From NCBI GenBank assembly GCA_030839105.1, contig JAUZEI010000641.1, positions 1-5,820 on the forward strand: a stretch of DNA of 5,820 nucleotides, read 5' to 3'. Origin of the DNA: Actinomycetota bacterium. Lineage in GTDB: Bacteria; Actinomycetota; Acidimicrobiia; IMCC26256; PALSA-610. This document shows, one piece after another, positions 1-5,213 of this stretch (the stretch's first letter is position 1; every line of letters starts with the position of its first letter). The notes beneath the pieces were generated by a model. The model ran no database searches and was not told the origin of the DNA. It worked only from the letters and a program-made list of their open reading frames with translations. The position numbers and the translations under genes are program-made.

Positions 1-488
1 GCGGTCATGCCGACGATCGGCTGGTTGAGCCGAATCCCGCCGGTCGATCCGTAGAAGGCCGCGTCGCCGAACGCAAAGATGCCACCGTCCTTGGCAACCA
101 TCCAATAGCCCTTGCCGCTGATCGTCGTGCTCATGCCCACAATGGGTTGATTGAGCCGTATGCCCGCGAGTGATCCGTACGGCTTGGCGCTGCCGAAGGC
201 GTGGACACTGCCGTCCCTCCCGACGAGCCAGTAACCGCGCCCGTCCGGAGTGGCTGCGATATCGATGATCGATGACCTGAGGGGAAGGCCCGGGGCCGAC
301 CCGTAGAACTTGGCCGAACCGTGCGTGAACACTCCGCCGTCGGCCCCGACGAGCCAATATCCGCCGCCGGAAGGCGTGGCTGCCATACCCACGATCGGGC
401 CGTTGAGCTTCTTTCCGGCCTCCGAGCCGTGCGGGGCGGCCTTTCCGTACGCGTAGACCGCGCCGCCCGCGCTGGTGAGCCAGTAGCC
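1..488 (-). repeat. Tandem 126-bp (42-aa) GYW repeats, three complete and one cut by the edge
   Basis: Four consecutive in-frame units start at 488, 362, 236 and 110, each exactly 126 bp after the last. Each begins GYW(L/M), then (A/R/K)DGG or similar, a (V/I)(F/H/Y)..(G) segment, an alanine, YGS or HGS, a LN.PIVGM-like segment (SSIIDIA in unit 2) and a short TPSGG-type turn. A unit of about 42 residues with a conserved Trp and Gly turns resembles beta-propeller blades (Kelch- or WD-like in size), but that fold is inferred. Units 3 and 4 share the segment GIRLNQPIVGM, so they are probably the most recently duplicated pair. The array continues beyond the window, so the total copy number cannot be seen. 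Confidence 0.93.
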
Positions 489-1451
489 CGTGCTCGCCTT
501 GGAAACGATGGTGCCGCCATCCGGGGGCGGCGGGGGCTTCGTGACGGTCTGATAGATCAGGGCGACGTGTCCTCTTCCGTGCCACTGGCCCTGGTAGTAG
601 GGCAGGCTCAGCTGTCCGGCGGGAGAGCTGAATCCGGAGCCACCGCCGCCGCCCGCGCCGACCGCGCCACCGCCACCGCCGAAGTAGCCACCGCCACCGC
701 CGCCACCGCCCGGGGCGGCTGCGCCGCCGCCCGCACGGGTAGCAGGCGATGTCGTCGGGCCGGAGCCCGAGCTCGCACCTGCGCCGCCGGCGCCGGGAGC
801 CGAGGGAGTTCCACCGCCGCCGCCGCCGGTGCCCGCAGGCTTTCCGGTCGCTCCCGCGCCATTGGTGTGGACGGTCGAGCCGCCACCACCCGCGCTCAAC
901 AGCGCTGCACCGCCGCCACCGCCGCCACCGGCCGCCAGCACGAGCGCGCCGCCCGCACTGAACACAAACGTGCCACCGCCGCCAGTGCCGCCTCCCGTCG
1001 TGGAGCTGGCACCCATGTCGCCGGTGGAGATGGAGTAGTTCTGGCCCGGCTTCACCCCGAGGAGCACGTTGACCGCGCCGCCGAGGCCACCGGCCGACTG
1101 GCTACCGCTCCCGCCTTGGCCGCCGCTGACGTCGACGCAGACCCGCCCGCCGGCCACGTTCGGCGGAACGACCCAGTTCTGGAGCTGCGTCGAGTAGTTG
1201 AAGTCGACGGCGAAGAAGTTCTTGCCCTGCGCCGCCACGTACTTATCGCAGTCCTGGATGGGCGCGATTTCGGTCGCGGCGGCGCTCACGCCCGTCGTGG
1301 ACGCCGCGGCGCCGTGGACTCCCGCGGTCGCGATCAGCGACGCGAAACACACTCCGGCGGTGCAAAGCGCCATGCGCGCCCGGGATCGATGCCCGCCCCG
1401 CCGTACGTCTGCAAATAGGGGTGACCGACGACTGCTTCCGAAGTGAGACAT
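1..1451 (-). CDS. Exported glycine-rich protein with C-terminal 42-residue GYW repeats (partial, 3' end outside window)
   Basis: A frame open from 1451 to the left edge gives at least 483 residues without a stop. I chose ATG 1451-1449: AAGGG lies 5 nt upstream, and this start supplies an Arg-rich n-region (residues 8-26) before a hydrophobic stretch (about 27-50) ending GAAA-S, a plausible signal peptidase I site. The internal ATG at 1373 would lose the basic n-region. Residues about 80-300 follow the pattern of glycine-rich sandwich domains (Gly_rich_2-like): an aromatic/VVPP start, a valine strand, long Gly runs (eight Gly at 248-255), a GYFGGGGG motif and a closing GRGHVALIY strand. A Pro run at 306-310 acts as a hinge. 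From residue 322 come tandem 42-residue repeats. Role unknown; probably surface-exposed or secreted and structural or binding. No catalytic motif is visible. Certain: reading frame, export signal, repeats. Inferred: domain family. Confidence 0.88.
   Translation of the reverse strand, partial: MSHFGSSRRSPLFADVRRGGHRSRARMALCTAGVCFASLIATAGVHGAAASTTGVSAAATEIAPIQDCDKYVAAQGKNFFAVDFNYSTQLQNWVVPPNVAGGRVCVDVSGGQGGSGSQSAGGLGGAVNVLLGVKPGQNYSISTGDMGASSTTGGGTGGGGTFVFSAGGALVLAAGGGGGGGAALLSAGGGGSTVHTNGAGATGKPAGTGGGGGGTPSAPGAGGAGASSGSGPTTSPATRAGGGAAAPGGGGGGGGYFGGGGGAVGAGGGGGSGFSSPAGQLSLPYYQGQWHGRGHVALIYQTVTKPPPPPDGGTIVSKASTGYWLTSAGGAVYAYGKAAPHGSEAGKKLNGPIVGMAATPSGGGYWLVGADGGVFTHGSAKFYGSAPGLPLRSSIIDIAATPDGRGYWLVGRDGSVHAFGSAKPYGSLAGIRLNQPIVGMSTTISGKGYWMVAKDGGIFAFGDAAFYGSTGGIRLNQPIVGMT
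627..1124 (-). repeat. Glycine-codon low-complexity region
   Basis: This segment codes for residues about 110-275 of the exported protein, where runs of GGC/GGT codons give stretches of three to eight glycines separated by Ala/Ser/Thr/Pro. It is in-frame coding sequence rather than a free microsatellite. The low complexity makes long spurious open frames on both strands and could promote slippage or assembly error. Confidence 0.85.
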
Positions 1452-1485
1452 TCCCGCCCTTGGCTCTACTCGTGAGACGCTGTTG

Positions 1486-1545
1486 TGACCGTTCATGACC
1501 GCGCCGTCGGAAAAATCCGATTGGTGCGGCCGCAATGCGTGACCG
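1486..1545. promoter_or_regulatory. Candidate operator region: three TGACCG copies and a TCGGA-N4-TCCGA dyad
   Basis: The 176-bp gap between the exported-protein start and the tRNA holds three same-strand copies of TGACCG at 1486-1491, 1496-1501 and 1540-1545. The first two start 10 bp apart, about one helical turn. Between copies two and three is an inverted repeat, arms 1507-1511 and 1516-1520, spacer AAAA. On the minus strand TAGGAT (1557-1552) fits the actinobacterial TAnnnT -10 pattern, but no good -35 is seen. These could be regulator sites for the gene starting at 1451. Short GC-rich words recur by chance, so confidence is low. Confidence 0.3.
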
Positions 1546-1627
1546 AATGACATCCTACCGTCGCACCCAGAGTAACTGCTCAGCGCACGGGCCGCCAAAA
1601 CGGGGAGACCAAGGGACCGCTGTGGGG

Positions 1628-1700
1628 TGGGCCGCCCGGGACTCGAACCCGGAACCTGCGGATTAAAAGTCCGTCGCGCTGCCAATTGCGCCAGCGGCCC
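1628..1700 (-). tRNA. tRNA-Lys(UUU)
   Basis: A 73-nt cloverleaf folds by hand. The acceptor stem GGGCCGC pairs fully with GCGGCCC. U8 is followed by a 4-bp GCGC/GCGC D stem with G18-G19 in the loop. The anticodon loop is CTTTTAA (anticodon UUU, lysine). The variable loop is 5 nt (AGGTT), and the CCGGG/CCCGG T stem closes a TTCGAGT loop. The discriminator base is A. The next bases are CCC, so the 3' CCA is not encoded and must be added by the nucleotidyltransferase. The anticodon stem has one mismatch, A27-C43; the other four pairs are canonical. No convincing promoter or T-tract terminator could be assigned in the flanks. It lies on the same strand as the genes on both sides. Confidence 0.96.
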
Positions 1701-1845
1701 GTGCCTATTCGTGGCGGTCAACACGACGCGCGCCGGGGAAGTTCCGCGGCGACGCGTGGAACGCTGACCGTCCCAAATCGTGCGCAAGGCTATTGGGTGC
1801 GACGCCGCGCTCGTCCGATGAGGGCCCACACGGGCAGCCCGCGGA

Positions 1846-2769
1846 TCAGGTCGCGATGGGCAGGACGAGCAGCTTGATGTTCTGGGCGTCGGGACCGTAC
1901 GCGAAGACGAAGGTGCGCGACCCGGCCGCAGCATCGATCGTCACCGGGCCGTAGTCGGCCTTGCCGGTGCACGTACCCGGCTGGCTCGGATACAGCGAGA
2001 GTTGCAGCGCGCCCGGAGTCACCGCGTACGGGACCTGCGACGTGCCACCGATGCTCGTCGATGTGTTGTCGGTGTCGGTGGCGGTCTTCAGGCATCCCGC
2101 GCCGCCCGCAATGCCGGCACGCCACGCACCGTCCGGGACGACGTACTGGATCGACGCCGCGCCGATCGCGATCAGGGCTTTGCCCGGCACTGCGTCGAGC
2201 GTGTGGTTGACGTCGGAATGCGACTCGAAGAAGGTTTGGTCCGCGCCGGAAGCCGGGCCGTTGCCCGACTTCGGATCTTGAGCCTGGAAGACGATCGTCA
2301 CCTGCTCGCCGCCCTTCCAGGTCTCGGTCTGCGTGATGATCTGGTGGTCATCGGCGCGCGAGCCGGCGACGAAGGCGATGGTCGACCAGTTTCCGGAGGG
2401 ATCGGCGGCCGTCACTTCCATGTAGTCGCTGGCGGTGCCGAAGGGCACGGTCGCGAGCTTCTTGCCGCAGGAGTCGGCGCCGCTGAAGCCCTGCCACACG
2501 TCGATGTCGCCGCTCGGATAGGTCGCGTTCGTGAAGAGGTTGACGAACCGCACCCGTGCCTTCTGCGGACCGGGGTCGGTGAAGCACTTCCCGTTACCGC
2601 TGCCGCCCGTGTCGCCGCCGGTCGTCGTCGTCACGCCACCGGGAGCGGTGCTGTCGGACGGCGCGGCGGCCGGCTTCGAGCCGCCCCCGCCCCCGCACGC
2701 GGCGAGTAGCAGAGCCGAGATTCCGAGGATGACCAGCGCGCGGGTGCGCAGGTGCCGGCGAACGACCAC
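1846..2769 (-). CDS. Lipoprotein, DUF4397-like
   Basis: The 307-residue product starts at GTG 2769-2767, preceded by a strong GGAGGT with 6-nt spacing. A longer open frame back to ATG 2889 lacks such a site and would bury the signal peptide. The n-region is basic (RRHLRTR, residues 4-10). A hydrophobic core ends in the lipobox LLAAC with Cys25 as the predicted lipidated residue, so the mature protein should be membrane-anchored and outside the cytoplasm. A Gly/Ser/Thr/Pro linker spans about 26-60. From residue 71, ARVRFVNL, a DIDVW strand and FGTASDY resemble the DUF4397 pattern; a second, weaker half begins near 197. Cys62, 101, 226 and 267 could form two disulfides. Function unknown. No sugar-, metal- or solute-binding signature is clear. 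DUF4397 membership is from pattern memory. Confidence 0.87.
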   Translation of the reverse strand: MVVRRHLRTRALVILGISALLLAACGGGGGSKPAAAPSDSTAPGGVTTTTGGDTGGSGNGKCFTDPGPQKARVRFVNLFTNATYPSGDIDVWQGFSGADSCGKKLATVPFGTASDYMEVTAADPSGNWSTIAFVAGSRADDHQIITQTETWKGGEQVTIVFQAQDPKSGNGPASGADQTFFESHSDVNHTLDAVPGKALIAIGAASIQYVVPDGAWRAGIAGGAGCLKTATDTDNTSTSIGGTSQVPYAVTPGALQLSLYPSQPGTCTGKADYGPVTIDAAAGSRTFVFAYGPDAQNIKLLVLPIAT

Positions 2770-2775
2770 GTCATT

Positions 2776-2781
2776 ACCTCC
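2776..2781 (-). promoter_or_regulatory. Shine-Dalgarno site GGAGGT fixing the lipoprotein start
   Basis: GGAGGT on the minus strand lies 6 nt before GTG 2769. An ATG overlaps the spacer (2774-2772), but its frame gives a short Arg/Ser/Pro-rich peptide without domain features. The GTG frame gives the signal peptide and lipobox, so GTG is the true start. Confidence 0.85.
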
Positions 2782-2831
2782 GTTTGGGTCGGCAGAAGGT
2801 ACTCCGGGCATCGGCCGCCGCCGCCCGTCAT

Positions 2832-2857
2832 CGGACCGGAGGAAGGTTGCCGGTCCG
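2832..2857. repeat. Perfect 8-bp inverted repeat CGGACCGG / CCGGTCCG
   Basis: The arms at 2832-2839 and 2850-2857 are exact reverse complements with a 10-nt loop. The site lies 60-90 bp upstream of the lipoprotein start, possibly in its 5' leader. No T-run follows on either strand, so an intrinsic terminator is unlikely. An operator or a leader RNA hairpin is possible. A second imperfect dyad abuts it: CCGC (2855-2858) and GCGG (2866-2869) around AAATTT. Confidence 0.45.
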
Positions 2858-2874
2858 CCAAATTTGCGGCCTTC

Positions 2875-2888
2875 TGCGCATGTGCGCA
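2875..2888. promoter_or_regulatory. Paired TGCGCA words, candidate regulator site
   Basis: TGCGCA occurs twice, at 2875-2880 and 2883-2888, separated by TG. Each hexamer is itself a palindrome, so the pair reads the same as a direct or an inverted repeat. It sits in the divergent promoter region upstream of the lipoprotein gene. No known regulator is assigned. Confidence 0.3.
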
Positions 2889-2999
2889 CTATGGCGGGAA
2901 CGTTACGATGCCTCAGTCACGTTTCGTAGGGCCGCACGCGCGGAATGACATGGATCCGTGAGCGTGACGCCTGGCACACCAAGGCGCCGGATCTCACGC

Positions 3000-3028
3000 A
3001 CAGTGGTAGACTAACCACTGTTCAGTGG
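3000..3028. promoter_or_regulatory. Overlapping dyad operator: CAGTGG / CCACTG / CAGTGG
   Basis: Three alternating copies of one hexamer lie in 29 bp: CAGTGG at 3001-3006, CCACTG at 3015-3020 and CAGTGG at 3023-3028. The first pair extends to an 8-bp dyad, ACAGTGGT (3000-3007) and ACCACTGT (3014-3021), with spacer AGACTA. The second pair forms CCACTGTTCAGTGG, a 6-bp dyad with a 2-bp spacer. TAGACT at 3007-3012, between the first arms, fits the actinobacterial TAnnnT -10 pattern for the rightward gene at 3075, although no clear -35 is seen. Repeats over a -10 box and start site suit a repressor operator, for example TetR- or GntR-like. As RNA the middle arm could pair with either neighbour. 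The regulator is not in the window. Confidence 0.6.
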
Positions 3029-3074
3029 GCGAACCGCCAACCCCAGCCTCGGCCCGGGAGCACGGACGGACTGC

Positions 3075-4013
3075 GTGGACCATCGCAACCTGTACGACGT
3101 CATCGTCCACATCGCGCACTCGCGCTCGACGACCGTGCCCGCAGTCTCCGCCGTCACCCGTGCCCGCGCCGATGCGAAGCAGAACGACCGGATCGACGCG
3201 CTGTCCCGCGCCGACGACGGCCGACCGGAACCGACCGTCGACGGCGATCCGTCGCGGTGGCGCCGCGACCTGCGCTGGGGCACACCGGAGTTCGACGCCG
3301 CGAGTGATCTCGCTCGCCGGATGGCCGAGGGCCGGCGCCTGACGACGCTGATCAAGGCTCTCCCGCGTGGCCCGCAACGTCGCGCGCTCCTGGCAACCCA
3401 TCGCGCCCCGATCGCGATCGCGCACCTGCGCGCCTCCGACGACAGGTTGTTGCGGAGCTTCGTGCCGCCCGCGGGCCGGACCGTGTTCTCGGGAACCCGC
3501 GCCCAGGCCGTGCTCGACGTACCGATGTCGCCGTACGAATACCTTTCGGGCAAGCGTCGTCAAGCCGTGCGCACCAACATTCGTCAGGCCGCCCGGGCCG
3601 GCATCATCTGCGAACGATCGGCCGGGTATCTCGACTGGATGGACTCCGCCGAAGACGTCCTCGCCGCGCGCGATTCGGGCGCTGAAGCGCTCGCGACCAT
3701 GGGTCCTCCGCCCAACGGCGCGCGCACGCTGTTGTACGCGGCCAAGGACGCGGAGGGCATGCCCGTCGCGGTCGCGGGAGCCGTGCTGTTCGGCGACCTC
3801 GCCTACCTGTTCACGTTGTTGAGCGACCCCGACCACAAGACCGCGGCCGCGTCCCGCTACATGCTGCACACGTTTGTTGCGCTCGATCTCGGCCAGGAGG
3901 GTGCGCGCCACCTGGTGGTCGGTTCCGCGCTCCGCGAACGCGAAGGCAACCAGTACTTCCAGCACCTACTCGGGTACCGGGTGCGCAACCTTCGCCTCGA
4001 CGTCACGCCGTAG
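3075..4013 (+). CDS. GNAT/FemAB-like acyltransferase-type protein
   Basis: The 312-residue product uses GTG at 3075, the only ATG/GTG/TTG in frame after the stop at 3012-3014 and before the domain. The ribosome site is weak: GGGAG at 3056-3060 and GGACGGA at 3064-3070. Residues 1-60 look poorly ordered. From about 135 the sequence follows the FemAB/Acetyltransf_6-like pattern: LDVPMSPYEYL, then the basic helix KRRQAVRTNIRQAARAGI (160-177), beta strands around LLYAAKD (219-225) and VAVAGAVLF (231-239), and the C-terminal GNQYFQHLLGYRVRN (291-305). Such proteins transfer acyl or aminoacyl groups, sometimes to cell-envelope precursors; the substrate here cannot be read. No signal peptide or membrane segment, so cytoplasmic. 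It stands alone, divergent from the lipoprotein gene and convergent with the sulfotransferase gene. Expression is probably controlled by the dyads at 3000-3028. Confidence 0.82.
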   Translation: MDHRNLYDVIVHIAHSRSTTVPAVSAVTRARADAKQNDRIDALSRADDGRPEPTVDGDPSRWRRDLRWGTPEFDAASDLARRMAEGRRLTTLIKALPRGPQRRALLATHRAPIAIAHLRASDDRLLRSFVPPAGRTVFSGTRAQAVLDVPMSPYEYLSGKRRQAVRTNIRQAARAGIICERSAGYLDWMDSAEDVLAARDSGAEALATMGPPPNGARTLLYAAKDAEGMPVAVAGAVLFGDLAYLFTLLSDPDHKTAAASRYMLHTFVALDLGQEGARHLVVGSALREREGNQYFQHLLGYRVRNLRLDVTP

Positions 4014-4014
4014 C

Positions 4015-4033
4015 CCGCGCCGCGGGAGCGCGG
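4015..4033. terminator. Candidate bidirectional hairpin in the convergent gap
   Basis: The 24-bp gap between the convergent stop codons holds CCGCGC (4015-4020) and GCGCGG (4028-4033) with a 7-nt loop. No T-tract follows on either strand, so it is not a canonical intrinsic terminator. High-GC actinobacteria often use such hairpins, but GC-rich pairing by chance is possible. Confidence 0.35.
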
Positions 4034-4037
4034 CACG

Positions 4038-5213
4038 TCAGCCGAGCGGTTCGCTCGGCACGTCGAAGTACTCCTGGTAGCGCCGCGCCCGTTCCCGCCA
4101 CACGCCCTCGTCGAGACCGGTGTCGGCGAAGGTGTACGTGTGAGTGCCGTGCTTGTCCGACGGGTTGGCCGCGAAGAAGTCGCGCATGTTCTGCTCGGCC
4201 TCGGGCTCGAGCTCCAGGCCCAACTTCTCGTAGATCTCGTGAACGGTCGCGAACGGGTCGGCCATGAATCCGCGGAACTGCACGTCGACAACGCGCCCGG
4301 CCGGAACCGTCCCGTCCTCGCGCGCGGTCACGGAACGGTCGAGACCGTCGAGGATGTTCTCGGAGAAGTCGGCCGCGACACCCGGAATCGACGCTTCGTC
4401 ACTCGCCAGTGAACGCAGGCGCGCGACCAACGACGACAACGAGGCGAGAATCCGCAACGGGTCACGATGCGTCTGCACCAGCAAAGCGTTCGGGTACTCG
4501 GCAAGCAACGCGCCGAGCGACCAGAGATGACCGGGCGACTTCAATACCCAGCGCCGGGCCGGGTGCTTCGACTGCAGGTGCTCGAGAAACATGCGGTGCC
4601 ATCGGTACGCGGGCGCCATGTCGGCTTCGTGCAACAACCACGTGGCGTACGACGGCACGCGGTACTGCGTGGGAAAGATCATGCTGCGGAAGTCGGACGC
4701 CGTGAAGCGCACGCATTCCTGCGGCAGCTGCGCGCCCATCGGATGCATCTGTTGGAATCCCGGCAACACGAGATCGACGCCCGCGAGTGTCTCGTCGACT
4801 TCTGCGATGCGCGGATCGGTGTCGTAGGTCGCGGTTTCGGGCGGTGGGACGGGATGGTCGACCTCCCACGTCAACGGCACTCGCGTCGCGGGATCCATCG
4901 CCAACAGTTCGTGCAGGTTCGTCGTACCCGTGCGACCCTGACCCACGATGACGATCGGCGGAACGACGTCGACGCCGGCGATCTCCGGATGGGCCTTGCG
5001 GTAGTCCAACACGCGCATGCGGTCGGCGAGATATCCGACGAGCTCGCCCCCGACCAGCGCCGCGCCCAACTCGTTCAGCGCAGCTTCCTCGCCTAACGCA
5101 TCGACAAGTTGCCCCAGCCCTTCCTTCCATGAGTCGTCGCCGAGGTCGGTGAGACCCGTCTGCTCCGCGGCCTGCTCGACGGCACGCCCGGCGTCGAGAT
5201 CGACCGCCGTCAT
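4038..5213 (-). CDS. Sulfotransferase family protein (PAPS-dependent type)
   Basis: The 391-residue product starts at ATG 5213, which overlaps the stop of the upstream gene as ATGA. A longer open frame to 5621 only reads through that gene out of frame. The PAPS 5'-phosphosulfate loop is IVIVGQGRTGTTNLHELL (87-104), with Gly91, Arg94, Gly96, Thr97 and Thr98. Other family features are TWEVDHP (115-121), GAQLPQEC (160-167), KSPGHLW (225-231) and the 3'-phosphate site around THRDP with Arg250 and Ser258/Ser260. The C-terminus has the usual YTFADTGLD and a final helix. It should transfer sulfonate from 3'-phosphoadenylyl sulfate to an alcohol or amine; the acceptor is unknown. Full length for the actinobacterial Sulfotransfer_3-type family. 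No signal peptide, so cytoplasmic. The overlap implies co-expression and translational coupling with the DUF1214-like gene. Confidence 0.93.
   Translation of the reverse strand: MTAVDLDAGRAVEQAAEQTGLTDLGDDSWKEGLGQLVDALGEEAALNELGAALVGGELVGYLADRMRVLDYRKAHPEIAGVDVVPPIVIVGQGRTGTTNLHELLAMDPATRVPLTWEVDHPVPPPETATYDTDPRIAEVDETLAGVDLVLPGFQQMHPMGAQLPQECVRFTASDFRSMIFPTQYRVPSYATWLLHEADMAPAYRWHRMFLEHLQSKHPARRWVLKSPGHLWSLGALLAEYPNALLVQTHRDPLRILASLSSLVARLRSLASDEASIPGVAADFSENILDGLDRSVTAREDGTVPAGRVVDVQFRGFMADPFATVHEIYEKLGLELEPEAEQNMRDFFAANPSDKHGTHTYTFADTGLDEGVWRERARRYQEYFDVPSEPLG

Larger units (their letters stand above)
2770..3074. other. Divergent intergenic regulatory region (305 bp)
   Basis: The lipoprotein gene reads left and the acyltransferase-like gene reads right from this segment, so it must hold both promoters unless one gene is leaderless. 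No coding frame here has domain-like content. It carries a GC-rich hairpin (2832-2857), paired TGCGCA words (2875-2888) and the CAGTGG dyads (3000-3028), listed separately. On the minus strand TACCTT, just upstream of the Shine-Dalgarno site, fits a loose TAnnnT -10 but has no matching -35. Confidence 0.6.

Noticed and set aside
131..520. 129-residue minus-strand open frame
   Set aside because: It is a different frame over the GYW repeats, Arg/Ser/Thr/Pro-rich and without repeat structure, so a shadow.
640..1000. Short GCCACCGCC-type repeats considered as a CRISPR array or microsatellite
   Set aside because: There are no spacers of even length. The pattern is in-frame glycine codons.
321..1418. 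365-residue plus-strand open frame opposite the exported protein
   Set aside because: It is an Ala/Arg/Gly-rich antisense shadow of the Gly-codon region with no domain pattern. The minus frame has a ribosome site, signal peptide and clear repeats.
1428..1451. Twin-arginine (Tat) signal from the SRRSPLF sequence near the N-terminus
   Set aside because: The hydrophobic core begins about 20 residues after the RR pair, too far for a typical Tat signal. An ordinary Sec signal with a long n-region fits better.
1811..1845. Terminator hairpin after the lipoprotein stop
   Set aside because: GGGC/GCCC words can pair in several ways, but none gives a clear stem with a sensible loop or T-tract.
2002..2709. 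235-residue plus-strand open frame opposite the lipoprotein gene
   Set aside because: Arg/Ala/Gly/Val-rich composition typical of antisense frames. The minus frame has a strong Shine-Dalgarno site and lipobox.
2770..2889. 40-residue N-terminal extension of the lipoprotein from ATG 2889
   Set aside because: It would place the signal peptide internally and ignore the GGAGGT site before GTG 2769.
2994..3965. 323-residue minus-strand open frame opposite the acyltransferase-like gene
   Set aside because: Composition is shadow-like with no recognisable motif. The plus frame has FemAB-like signatures and GC-rich third codon positions.
4467..5096. 209-residue plus-strand open frame opposite the sulfotransferase gene
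   Set aside because: Antisense shadow rich in Arg, His and Val. The minus frame has a full PAPS-binding loop.
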